A stretch of DNA of 64,000 nt from JACVRW01 sp963811055 (GTDB lineage Bacteria > Actinomycetota > Thermoleophilia > Solirubrobacterales > Thermoleophilaceae): positions 16,802 to 80,801 of the forward strand of contig CAWEPQ010000015.1 in the NCBI GenBank assembly GCA_963811055.1. Reading direction: 5' to 3'. The notes under the pieces were generated by a model. It did no database searches and had not been told where the DNA came from. It saw nothing but the letters and a program-made list of their open reading frames with translations. Made by a program: the position numbers and the translations under genes. Positions 51,106 through 61,421 of the stretch are shown here, in pieces (position 1 is the first letter of the stretch; every line of letters starts with the position of its first letter).

Positions 51106-52276
51106 GTGCGGGTGGCCGCCTACAGCGATGTGGAGTATCGGCACGACGGCGAGTCCCTGTACGCCCCGGAGTCGTTCGTGGTCTTCATGTCCAGGCTCGG
51201 GCGCTTCGTGGACCACCTCACGCTGGTCGGCCGCCTGGCGCCCGAGCCCGGGGCGCTCCCACTACCGGGTGCCCGACGGGGTGGGCTTCTGGGGCTGCCC
51301 CACTACGCCCGCCTGTCGGCCCATGGACCGCGGTGGGGGCCATGGTGCGCTCGGTTCGCCGCTTCTGGAGGCTCCTCGGCGGACGTGGACGCCGTCTGGC
51401 TGCTCGGGCCGCACCCGCTGGCGGTGCGCGTTCGCTGTTCGCGGCGCGCCTGCGCCGGCGGCGCGTGGTGCTCGGCGTCCGACAGGACTTCCCGAGCCAC
51501 ATGCGCACCCGCCATCCCGCGGCGCTACGACATCCTCGGCGCGGCGCTTGTGCTCGAGGGCATCTGGCGCGCTCTGGGCCGGCTCTACCCGATGGTGGCC
51601 GTGGGGCCGGATCTTGCCCGTCGCTATCGCGGGGGCGAGGTATTGCCGATAGTGATCTCGCTGGTGGACGACGAGCACGTGACAACCCGCGAGGAGGCAC
51701 TGGCCCGTTCATACGACGGGGATCTGACGCGTGCTCAGCGTGGGCCGGCTCGACCCCGAGAAGAACCCGCTGCTGCTGGCCGACGTGTTCGCGCGGCTGC
51801 GCGAGCACGACCCGCGCTGGCGGCTCGTGGTGTGCGGCGACGGCACCATGCGCGAGGAGCTGGCGGACCGCGCTGCGGGCGGACGGGGTGGCGGAGCACG
51901 CCGATCTGCTCGGCTACCTCTCGCTCGACGGCGGCCTCCGGGACCACTACCGCGACAGTCACATGTTCCTGCACGTGTCCTGGACCGAGGGCGTGCCGCA
52001 GGTGCTCTTCGAGTCCTTCGCCGCCGGCCTGCCCGTGGTGGCCACGGCGGTGGGCGGCGTGCCCGAGCTGGCCGAGGGCCGCTCGGTGCTGATCCCGCCC
52101 GGTGACGCGGACGCCGCGGTGGAGGCCACCCGGCGGGTGGCCTCGGACGCCGCGCTGCGGGACGAGCTCGTGGATGCCGGGCTCGAGTGCGTGGGGCGCT
52201 TCTCGCTCGACTCGGAAGCCCGGCCGCGTGGCGGCGCTCTTCGCCGGGGCCACGACGGCGAGCTCCGGACTGCTAG
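51106..52276 (+). CDS. family 4 glycosyltransferase, many frameshifts
   Basis: From GTG 51106 the protein starts MRVAAYSDVEYRHDGESLYAP. The C-terminal GT-B half is clearest: LSVGRLDPEKNPLLLADVFA, WRLVVCGDGTMREEL, HADLLGYLSLDGGLRDHYRD, HVSWTEGVPQVLFESFAAGL and VATAVGGVPELAEG, where Glu-x7-Glu binds the donor. At least seven frame changes lie between 51250 and 52230. The exact end is unclear; a TAG at 52274 is the most reasonable. TAGCAT (51092-51097) lies 8 nt before the start. Confidence 0.8.
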
Positions 52277-53745
52277 CCATCAGCGTCATCCAGCGACAGA
52301 GCTGGGTCTGGGCCGTTCTGCCCGGAGAGACGCACCCGTATCGGACAGCCACGGCGACCCCGCCCTGGCCGAGGTGCTCCGCGACAGCGGCTACGCCGTG
52401 GCGGCGAGCACTCGGGCACGCCCGGCCGCAACGGCGGCGTCGACGCCGTGCTCTACGACACGAGGGCGTGCCCGGACGCGGACGACGTGGCGGACGCCGT
52501 GGCCGAGCTGACCGAGGGCGGGGTGGTGTCGATCGCCGTGGCCGGCGGCCGGGTGACCCCGCCGCGCGCGGTACCCGCCCCGATGCCGGGCTGCGCAGCT
52601 GCTGCTCTCGCCGCTCGAGACGGCCCGGGCCCTCGCGGGGCCCGCCGCGCCGAGCGCGTCGCTGACGGACGCGGGGCTCACAGCACGCGATGGCCACCGG
52701 CGACGGTCGCGCAGCCGATACGGCCTCGGGCGCGGGGGCTGGCTCAAGCCGCCTGCGCACCCCGGTGGGCTTCGTGCTCACCGGAAGCCGCGGCCCGCAG
52801 CCGGCCGAGCCTGCATCGACACGGCCGTCGGGCGCGCCGGCGCCACCGCCGGGCGTCAAGCTCCGAGCGAGCGTCCACCACCGTCTTCGAGAGCGGCAGG
52901 GTGGTGATTGCCTGCGCGCGATCGGACGACGGGAGTACTTCATGCGCCTGGCCGCGGGGCCCTCCAGGCGGCCGCTCGACGTGTCGCTCGACGCGGTGCA
53001 CGCCGTGGCCGGCGGCGAATGCCCGCCCGGTCGTGCGCGACCGTCTCGTGGTCCCGCTCGCCGCAGGGCAGAGGTCGGCCCGCTGCGCTACTCGCTCGAG
53101 CCGAACGCCATGGGATCGCACCCCTGGCGGATGACGGACGGACCTCTGGGAGGACTCCCTCGAGTTCCTGATAGCCCTCTTCGGCGTGGACGTGTCGGCG
53201 GACCGCGATGCCGGTGAGCCGAGAGCTTCCCGGCGCAGGGCCGGCGCATGATGGAGTACGTGGGCGCGGAGGAGCGCCGAGGCGCTGGAGTCGATCGTCG
53301 CGAACCTCGAGCAGCGGCTGGCCGACGTGCCGCGCGGGCAGAGCCATGGCGACTTCTGGGGCGAGAACTTCCTGATCCGCGACGGCCGGCTGGCCACGGT
53401 GCTGGACTGGGAGTGGGCCGCCACCGGCGCGCTGCCGCTGATCGACCTCTTCGACCTGATCGCGCTCTCGCGCCGCCGGGTGCGGGACTTCACCCCCGGC
53501 GAGCGATTCACCGACGTGCTCTGGCCGCTCGTGCGGGCCGGCGGGGACGAGCGGGTCCACGAGTACTGCCGGCGCGGTCGGCGTGTCCCCCGACCTGGAG
53601 ACGCTGGAGGCGCTGGCGGTGGCCTACTGGCTGCACCGCGTGGCGCCGCCAGCTGGATCCGCTGGCCGTGTTCCTCCAGCGCGAGGGCTGGACCGAGCGC
53701 AACCTCCACGGGCCGATCCGCAAGCTCGTGGCCGCGGGCTGGTGA
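52277..53745 (+). CDS. APH-like phosphotransferase of the polysaccharide locus, many frameshifts
   Basis: The C-terminal half has the aminoglycoside/choline kinase core: GQSHGDFWGENFLIRDGRLA (Brenner HGD-x-x-x-x-N motif) and TVLDWEWAATGALPLIDLFD (the DFG-equivalent magnesium Asp). Upstream pieces give a kinase-like N-lobe (TVFESGRVVIACARSDDG, FMRLAAGPSRRPLDVS) and, further up, an alpha/beta segment (VDAVLYDTRACPDADDVADA) that I do not recognise. At least eight frame changes are present and the start is not identifiable. It may phosphorylate a sugar or polyol, or be a regulatory pseudo-kinase. Confidence 0.65.
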
Positions 53746-53753
53746 ACCGGCGG

Positions 53754-54824
53754 CTAGCGGCTGTTCGCCCGGGCGAGCAGGCGATCCCCGCGAGGCAGGC
53801 GCCCGAGCGCGCCGGCGGCGGCCACGGCCGGCCGGCCGCAGGGAGCCGCGGCCGAGCACCACGGTCTCCAGCCCGGGGTCGCCGTCGGCGAACCGGCCCT
53901 TGTAGGCGTCGCCGCCGCGCAGGAAGCGGTACTCGCGCATCCCGTCCTCGAAGGCCGAGCGGATGGTGTGGGCGAGCAGGACGAAGCCCACGGAATGCTC
54001 GTCCCAGGCCGGGTCGCGGCCCGACTGGTAGAAGCACTCGCATCCGGCGTAGCGCAGCCCGTACCAGGCCGCGCACCGGGCGTGCCGTCCACCTCGGCGA
54101 GCCAGAGGCGCAGCCAGCCGCGCTCGAGGGCCACGGCGGCGAACTCGCGGTGGAACGCCTCGAGCTCCGGCTCGAAGGCGGCGGACTCGTCCTCCCAGCG
54201 GGCCGAGTGCAGGCTGCAACAGGATGCCCATGTCCTCGTCGAGGCGCGCGGCGTCGCTGAGCCGGAAGGAGAGCTCGTGGCTCTTGGCCAGCTTGCGCTC
54301 GCGGCGCCGCACCTGGTCGCGGAAGTTCTTGCTCTTCGAGGCGAGGAACTCGTCCCAGCTCTGGCCGTCGATGGCCAGCGTGGGGCTGGGCTCGGCGAGC
54401 AGCACGGTGGCGCCGGTGCGCTCGCTCCAGCCGCTCGGCACCGCCAACGCGGTCGCCCACCAGCAGGTCGGCGCGCCAGCGCCGGTCGGCGAGCAGCTGC
54501 CGGAGCGCGCCGGCCACGCGCTCGCGGTCGGCGGGGGCGCACACCGGCCCGAGCTGGTCGGCCGGCCCGTGGCCGATGAAGCGCAGCACGCGCAGGGGCC
54601 GCGCGCGGTTGACGTAGAGCGGGCAGCATCGCGACGGTCGCCCCGCCGGCGTCGCGTCCCGCGAGCACCCGCAGCTCCCGGTCGTCGCCGAAGTGGCGCC
54701 ACCAGACCGAGGCCCACTCCGGGGTGGAGAAGACGTTCCCGGAGGCCTCGGCCAGCCTGGCCCAGTCGGCGTCGGCGGCATCGATGCCGTCGAGCAGGTC
54801 GAACGTCAGTTGCCATGGTCCCAC
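53754..54824 (-). CDS. FemAB/GNAT-like acyltransferase (CelD/BcsL type), several frameshifts
   Basis: The restored product has the layout of the GNAT domain found in FemAB- and CelD-like proteins: GNVFSTPEWASVWWRHFGDD at the start, SWDEFLASKSKNFRDQVRRR in the middle, then AFHREFAAVALERGWLRLWL and VGFVLLAHTIRSAFEDGMRE, FLRGGDAYKGRFAD at the end. These proteins acylate polysaccharide precursors or wall peptides. GTG 54824 has TAACCT (54832-54837) 7 nt upstream. Frame changes lie near 54630, 54440, 54210, 54080 and 53845. Converges on the APH-like gene. Confidence 0.78.
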   Translation of the reverse strand: MGPWQLTFDLLDGIDAADADWARLAEASGNVFSTPEWASVWWRHFGDDRELRVLAGRDAGGATVAMLPALRQPRAAPARAALHRPRAGRPARAGVRPRRPRARGRRAPAAARRPALARRPAGGRPRWRCRAAGASAPAPPCCSPSPAPRWPSTARAGTSSSPRRARTSATRCGAASASWPRATSSPSGSATPRASTRTWASCCSLHSARWEDESAAFEPELEAFHREFAAVALERGWLRLWLAEVDGTPGARPGTGCATPDASASTSRAATRPGTSIPWASSCSPTPSARPSRTGCASTASCAAATPTRAGSPTATPGWRPWCSAAAPCGRPAVAAAGALGRLPRGDRLLARANSR

Positions 54825-54863
54825 TATCGGTAGGTTAGGTCCGCGACTCGACGGCGGCCCGGG

Positions 54864-55612
54864 ATGAGGGACATCCTCGTGCTCTGCTACCACGCGGTCA
54901 GCGAGCGCTGGCCGTCCGAGCTCGCCGTGAGCCCCGGCCTGCTCGACGAGCAGATCACCGCGCTGGAGCGGCGCGGCTACCGCGCCACCACCTTCACCCG
55001 GGCGGTCACCGACCCGCCCTGGCGCCGCACGCTGGCGATCACCTTCGACGACGCCTACCGCTCCACCCTCGAGCTGGCCGCTCCCGTGCTGGCCCGCCAC
55101 GGCGCGCCCGGCACGGTCTACGCGCCCACCGACTGGGTGGGGCGCGAGGAGCCGATGTCCTGGCCCGGGATCGAGGAGTGGACCGACGGGCCGCACCGCG
55201 ACGAGCTCCTGTGCCTCACCTGGGACGGCCTCGGCGAGCTGGCCGAGCAGGGATGGGAGGTGGGTTCGCACACGCGCTCGCACCCGCGGCTGCCGCAGGT
55301 CGTGGACGACGCCGAGCTCGAGCGCGAGCTGGCCGGCTCGCGCGAGCTGCTTCTGGAGCGCCTCGGGCCGCTGCGACTCGATCGCCTACCCGTACGGGGA
55401 CTACGACGAGCGCGTGGTGCGCGCGGCGGGGGCCGCGGGCTACCGCGCCGCGGGCACCCTCACCGGGCTGCCGCACGCGGCCGCAGCCGCTGAGCTGGCC
55501 GCGGGTGGGGGTCTACCCCGGCAACCGCCCGCTCTTCCTCCGGCTGAAGACCTCGCCGGTGCTGCGTTCGGTGGCGGTGGCCGGCGGGCGGCTGCGCACT
55601 CGATCGCACTGA
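54864..55612 (+). CDS. polysaccharide deacetylase (CE4), two frameshifts
   Basis: The CE4 NodB-homology domain is clear: LVLCYHAVSERWPSELAV, the catalytic ITFDDAYRS (Asp-Asp), GWEVGSHTRSHPRLP (the HxxxH zinc motif) and SIAYPYGDYDERVV. There is no signal peptide, which suggests cytoplasmic or membrane-associated action on a precursor. Frame changes lie near 55378 and 55495, each one base too many. The restored frame ends RTRSH at TGA 55610-55612, inside the palindromic repeat. It removes N-acetyl groups from an amino-sugar polymer or precursor. Confidence 0.85.
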
Positions 55613-55646
55613 GTCCCGCCCAGCGGGATTCAGTTCCCCACGAGTC
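55597..55646 (+). repeat. nested palindromic repeat, copy 2
   Basis: ACTGAGTCCCGC (55608-55619), loop CCA, GCGGGATTCAGT (55623-55634, one G-T pair), with outer arms ACTCG and CGAGT. It shares 43 of 50 aligned positions with 33873-33921, including the 13-nt tail TTCCCCACGAGTC. It overlaps the stop region of both convergent genes around it. Confidence 0.7.
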
Positions 55647-56740
55647 AGCAGCTCCGCTCGCTCACGCACGGATCGACCACCCGCAGGCGGCTCCGCCAGT
55701 CGATCCCCTTCGTCCAGGTCGAAGTGGTATCTGCCGTCGTCCTCGCGCGGGATGCCGATGCGCTTGGCGTACCTGAGGATCCGGTCGGGATAGCCGAAGC
55801 TCGTGTAGGTGGACCCGGACTCGAACTCGAGGTCCCACGGCGATCCGCCGGTGTCGCCGACGAACATGCCGTACCGGGCCAGGGCCCGGAGGATGGCCCG
55901 CTTCCAGCGCGGCGCGTCGAGCGCGCGGATCTCGGCGTCGGACATGTCGAGCTGGAAGCGCATGCCCTCCGCGGGCGCGTCGGTGCGGTCCTCGCAGGGA
56001 GCGCCGCGGCCGCGGGCGGGGTAGACGAACTCGCCCGAGTCGCAGTCCGCCACCAGGAACAGCGCGTGGTCGATGCGGCCGCGCCGCAGCTCCTCGGCCC
56101 GGATGATCCCGGCCAGGAGGCCGAAGTGGGCGGCCGTGGCGTCCGAGCCGAGGCCGTCGCCGTCGATGCGGGTGCGCCCGCCGTAGCCGGTCACGAGCTC
56201 GCCGCCGCCGCTCGGCTTCGACTCCACCTCCCAGAGGTCGTACTCCCAGCCGCTGCGCTGGTCCACGACGGTGAGGTGGCGATCCGAGCCCCCGGCCGGC
56301 CGCGCGCGGTCGGGGATCCGCACCTGCATGCCCTCGATCTCGCAGCGGCCGTAGGGGCGGGTGCAGTGGATCGTGAACGACGGGATCGTCCGGGGTGGAC
56401 CAGTAGGTCGGGTGCTGGAAGTCGCCGTCGGAGTCGGCGATGCCGGCGCGCAGGTCCGAGGGGCCGCCCTGCTCGGTCAGGCGCGCGACGATCGCCGCGG
56501 AGCGCGGGTGGAGCCGCGGGTCCTCGGGCAGCAGCTGGTTGAAGGGCGAGTCGTCGGAGTAGGGGCGCCAGTCGGCGGGCGGCCAGTTGCCCACGCCGAA
56601 CCCGTCGGCGGGATCGCCCGGCGCCTGCGGGCCCGGTCGGCTCCTCGGAGGACGACAGCACGTCGATGGCCACGAAGGCGACCACCGCCGCCAGCGCCAC
56701 GGCGAGCGCCGATCCGGACGCGATTCTTGGTGCGAACCAT
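55645..56740 (-). CDS. secreted DDSPFNQ-family protein (paralogue 2), several frameshifts
   Basis: The restored product has an N-terminal membrane/export segment (ALAVALAAVVAFVAIDVL), then the same conserved region as the protein at 36381: NWPPADWRPYSDDSPFNQLL, HLTVVDQRSGWEYDLWEV, GLGSDATAAHFGLLAGIIRA, RIDHALFLVADCDS, ILRALARYGMFVGDTGGSPW and a C-terminal VVDPCVSERSC, closely matching VVDACVAERSC of the paralogue. It lacks the extra N-terminal beta domain. Frame changes lie near 56710, 56635, 56390 and 55705. Function unknown. Confidence 0.78.
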
Positions 56741-56890
56741 CGAACCTGACCGATCGTAGTGGGCGTTTCCTGTCCCGATGCCGGTCCCGGCGGGGTTGGC
56801 GCTGGCGCGCTCACCAGGTCGGATGTACCTTCGAGTCAGGGTACGAGCCGGTCCCGCCTCCCCGCCGAGGAGCTCCCCTCATCACGGACG

Positions 56891-59830
56891 ATGATGCGAA
56901 CCCTCCGCTCCCCCAGCCAACTCGTCGTTCTCTGCATCGCGCTGCGTCCTCGCCGCGGGCGCGACGTCCGTCATGGCCTCGAAGGGCGCGCCGGACCGAA
57001 AGCGCGCCGAAGGTCAGCCTCACGAGCCCGGCCGGCGGGTCGGCCACCTTCGACACCACCCCCGGCTGGCGGGCAAGGCCGGCCACGCCGCGGGCGACAG
57101 GCGCACGGTGGCGGTGCGGGTCTACCTCGGCAGCGAGGGCCACGGGCCGGGCCGCAGCGCGTCCTGACGGCGCGCCGCAGGGGAGCTGCGTGGGCCGTGA
57201 ACCTCGCCCCTGCGCTGCTGCCGGGCACCTACACCGCCAAGGCCAGCCAGCTGGACGGCGCCGGCAACCGCGGCGCCAGCCAGGGCCTCGACGTTCACGA
57301 TCAAGGCGGGCGCCGGTGGTGACCAAGCCGCCGGTGAAGGTCAGCCGCCGCCGGTCAAGCCCGTGACGCCCCCGGTCAAGCCGCCGGTCAAGCCGCCGGC
57401 GATCCCCGAGCCCACCGCGGCGATCGTGTCCCCGGCGGCGCGGCGCCGAGACCGCCGATCCCACACCCTCCTTCGCCGCGCAGGGACCGACGCCGGCGCG
57501 AGCCCCAGCGCGGTCACGCTCGCGATCTACCCGGGCGCCGCCGCGGCGGGGGCGCCCGCCAGGACCCTGGAGCTGACACGCGGCGGGCGCCACCTGGTCG
57601 GGCGACGCCCGGCGAGCTGCTCGACGACGGCGTGTACACCGCCCAGGCGGAGGCGGCCGGGGCGAGCGGCAAGACCGGCACGAGCGCCGCGGTGACCTTC
57701 CGCGTGGACACCGTCGCGCCGCAGGCCAGCGCTCGCGGCGCCCGCCGGAGGGCGCCGCCACGAGCGACACCACGCCCGCGTTCGCCGGCTCGGCCGGGGC
57801 ACGGCCGCGGGCGACTCGACCCAGGTTCGCGTGCATCGTCTACGCCGGGGTCAGCGACTCCGGCACGCCGGTGGCCAGCCTCACCGCCAGCCGCTCGGGT
57901 GCGGCCTTCTCCGTGCCGCCGCCAGGCGCCCTGCCCGTGGGCACCTACACGGCGCGCGCCGAGCAGGCAGGACGGCGCGGGGAACACCGGCCGGAGCGCG
58001 CCGCGCACCTTCGCGGTGACCTCGACGCGCCGCGGCTGCCACCTATCGCGATACCGTGATGGCCGACGCCCCGCGCGCCTACTGGCGGCTGGGCGAGGCG
58101 AGCGGCACCGCGGCCGCCGACCAGACCGGCTTCGCCAACACGGGCGCCTACCAGGGCTCGCCCGCGCTCGGCCAGGCCGGCATCGTGCCGGTGGCGCAGA
58201 GCACGGCGATGGCGCTCGACGGCACCAACGACTCCGTTCGCGTGCCGAACTCGGCCAGCCTCAGCCCGAGGGCGGCGCTGAGCCTCGAGACCTGGATCCG
58301 GCCGGCGGCCCTTCCCGCCGAGCACGGCGACGCTGATGCGCAAGGACCTCCAGTACATGCTGCGGCTCGGCTCGGGCGGCGCGGTGAGCTTCCGGCTCTG
58401 GCGCGGCGGCGCCACGAGCGAGCTCACGAGCCCCGGCCGGCGCGGTGCCCGCCGGCACGTGGAGCCACGTGGTGGCCACCTTCGACGGAGTGTCGATGGC
58501 GATCTACGTGAACGGCACCGTGCGCGCCACGCTGGCCGATTGCCGCCACCGTGGACACCTGGACCGGCGTGCTCTCGCTCGGCTCGAGCGGCTCGACCGA
58601 CTGGTTCTGCGGGCGGATGGACGAGGTGGCCGTGTACGGCAGCGCGCTGCCCGGCCGCCGCGTGCTCGCCCACTACACCAAGTCGAGCCCGGTGGAGGAT
58701 CCGCCGCCGACCGTGGTGCTGGAGTCCCCGGCGCCCGGAAGCACCGTGGACCTGCGCCCCGTGTTCGCCGGAACGGCGGACGGCGAGACCTCCACGGTGA
58801 CGGTCAAGGTCTACTCGGGCGGCTCGGTGTCCGGCAGCCCGGTGCAGACGCTCTCCGCCACCCACCAGTCGAGCAACGCTCTTCTCCGTGGCGGCCTCGG
58901 GCAGCCTGAGCCCCGGCGCCTACACGGCACAGGCCGAGCAGGCCACCACCGCCGGGCTCGTGGGCAAGAGCGCGGCCGGTGAGCTTCACCGTCCCGGCGC
59001 CCAGCGGCGAGACGGTCACGATCGGCGCGGCGGGTGACATCGCCGACTGCGGCGGCACCGACGACGAGGCCACCGCGAACCTGCTCGACGCGATCCCGGG
59101 CACCGTGATGACGCTGGGCGACAACGTCTACATGAACGGCACGACCAGCGAGTACGCCTGTTACAACAGCAGCTGGGGGCGGCACAAGGCGCGCACGCGG
59201 CCGATCCCCGGCGACCACGACTACGGCGTGCCCGACGCCGGCGGGTACTTCGACTACTTCGGCGCGGCCGCCGGCCCGCGGCCGTCCGGCTTCTACAGCT
59301 ACGACATCGGCGCCTGGCACGTGGTGGCGCTCAACTCCGGCTGCTACGTGCAGCTTCGGTCGTGCAACGCCGCACAGGACGAGTGGCTCGAGAACGACCT
59401 CGAGCAGAACGACTCGCAGTGCACGCTCGCCCAGCTCCACGAGCCGCGCTTCAGCTCCGGCGAGATCCACGGCAACGTCGGGAGCGTGGAGCCGCTCTGG
59501 GAGATCCTCTACGAGCACGGCGCCGACGTGGTGCTCAGCGGCAGCGAGCACATGTACGAGCGCTTCGGCCCGCAGACGCCGAGGGCACAGGCCGACGCCG
59601 CCAACGGGATCCGCCAGTTCACGGTCGGCACCGGCGGCGAGAGCCACTACCAGGTGGGCGACATCCGGCCGAACAGCCAGGTGCGCGAGAGCAACACCTT
59701 CGGCGTGCTGAAGATGACCCTGCGGCCGACCGGATACGACTGGCAGTTCGTGCCCGTGGCCGGCAAGAGCTTCACGGACAGCGGCATCGGCTTCCTGCCA
59801 CTGAGCTCGCGCCCCGGCGGGCCCGTCTAG
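56891..59830 (+). CDS. large exoprotein: Ig-like repeats, LamG domain and metallophosphoesterase, many frameshifts
   Basis: Reassembled, this is one secreted protein of nearly 1000 residues. After an export signal come at least three Ig-like units of about 100 residues (SLTSPAGGSATFDTTPG; a later one ends FSVPPPGALPVGTYTARAEQ), a LamG/concanavalin domain (DAPRAYWRLGEASGTAAADQ, SLETWIRPAALP, WSHVVATFDGVSMAIYVNGT), another Ig-like unit, and from about 59010 a calcineurin-like metallophosphoesterase (GAAGDIADCGG, LGDNVY, SSGEIHGNV). Three catalytic motifs look degenerate (see findings). A dozen or so frame changes, about one per 100-250 bp. The start is uncertain. Confidence 0.7.
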
Positions 59831-59840
59831 GCTAGGGGCC

Positions 59841-61407
59841 ATGAGCATCACGGGCACGCGAACGGTTGGATCCATCGTCGGAGGGGCGTCGGCCAAGGAC
59901 GGGCAGCGCGTGGAGTCGCGCAACCCGGCGGACCTCGACGACGTGGTGTGCGAGGCGCTGCTGGGCGACGCGGACACATTCGTGGCCGCCTGTCGCGCCG
60001 CTCGCGAGGCGCAGCGCGAATGGGCGGCCGACCCCGGCGCCCGTGCGCGGGAACGCCATCAAGGAGATCGGGCGTCTCGTGGAGGAGAACAAGGAGGCGC
60101 TCGCCCGGCTCGTCACGCGCGAGATCGGCAAGCCCTATCCGGAGTCGCTCGGCGAGGTGCAGGAGGTCGTGGACACCTGCGACTTCTTCCTGTCCGAGGG
60201 CCGGCGCCTGTACGGCAGACGGTGCCGAGCGAGATGCCCGACAAGCAGCTCTTCACCTTCCGCAACCCGGTGGGGGTGGCGGCCATCATCACGGCCGGGA
60301 ACTTCCCGGTGGCCGTGCCCTCCTGGTACATCGTGCCCGCGCTGCTGTGCGGGAACGCCGTGGTGTGGAAGCCGGCCGAGTACGCGCCGGCGCTCGGCGA
60401 CGCGCTCACGCGGCTGTTCCTCGCGGGCGGGCTTCCCGACGGAGTGCTCAACCTCGTCCAGTGCGACGGCGCCGCCGACCTTCGCCGGCCTCGAGCGCGC
60501 GCTGGAGGAGCGGCTTGTGGACAAGGTCGGCTTCACCGGCTCGTCGGAGGTCGGGCGCGCGCATCGGCGAGCTGTGCGGCCGGCACGTCCAGTCGCCCTG
60601 CCTGGAGCTGGGTGGCAAGAACCCGCTGGTGGTCATGCCCGACGCGGACCTCGACCTGGCCGTGGAGGGGGCGCTCTTCAGCGGCTTCGGCACCGCCGGG
60701 CAGCGCTGCACCTCGCTCGGCACGGCGATCGTCCACAGTTCGCTGCACGACGAGTTCGTGGCGCGCCTCACGCGCGCAGTGGAGGACGCCCCGATCGGCG
60801 ACCCGACCGCCGACGTGCTCTACGGGCCGATGATCCACGAGCGCTTCCTCGAGCGATTCCTCGAGTGGCTCGAGCTGATCGAGGACCATCACACCATCTC
60901 CGGCTCGAGCGCCACCGGGCGGATCACCGCCGACAGTCCCCGCGCCGGCTTCGTGGGCGACCCCGAAGCGGGGCTCTTCTGCCACCCGACGATCGTCGAC
61001 GGCGTGCGGGCCGGCGACGACGCTCTACTCGACCGAGACCTTCGGGCCGCTGATCGGCGTGGCCGAGTTCGGCGACCTCGACGAGGCGCATCGACCTGGC
61101 CAACGGTCACGGGTACGGGCTCTCCGCCGCGATCTACACGAACGACCCCAAGTCCGCATTCCGCTTCCGTGCCGGGGTGAGCGCCGGCATGGTCTCCGTG
61201 AACAACTCGACCTCCGGCGCCGAGGCGCACCTCCCGTTCGGCGGGAACGGCAAGTCGGGGAACGGCAGCCGCCAGTCGGGGATCTGGGTGCTCGATCAGT
61301 TCACCCGCTGGCAGGCGCTGAACTGGGACTACGCCGGCAAGCTCCAGAAGGCGCAGATGGACGTGGCCGAGCTGACCGGGGATCCGGGCTTCCGGCTCGA
61401 GGGCTAG
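59841..61407 (+). CDS. aldehyde dehydrogenase family protein, about six frameshifts
   Basis: The restored product follows the ALDH fold: NPVGVAAIITAGNFPVAVPS and VVWKPAEYAP (NAD site), ELGGKNPLVVMPDADLD (catalytic Glu), FGTAGQRCTSLGT (nucleophile Cys), TFGPLIGVAEF and NNSTSGAEAHLPFGGNGKSG. The layout resembles aminoadipate- and related semialdehyde dehydrogenases; the substrate is not readable. TAGGCT (59828-59833), which includes the stop of the previous gene, precedes the ATG by 7 nt. Frame changes lie near 60030, 60217, 60483, 60557, 61024 and 61090. Confidence 0.85.
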
Positions 61408-61421
61408 ACCGCGCGCGGCGG

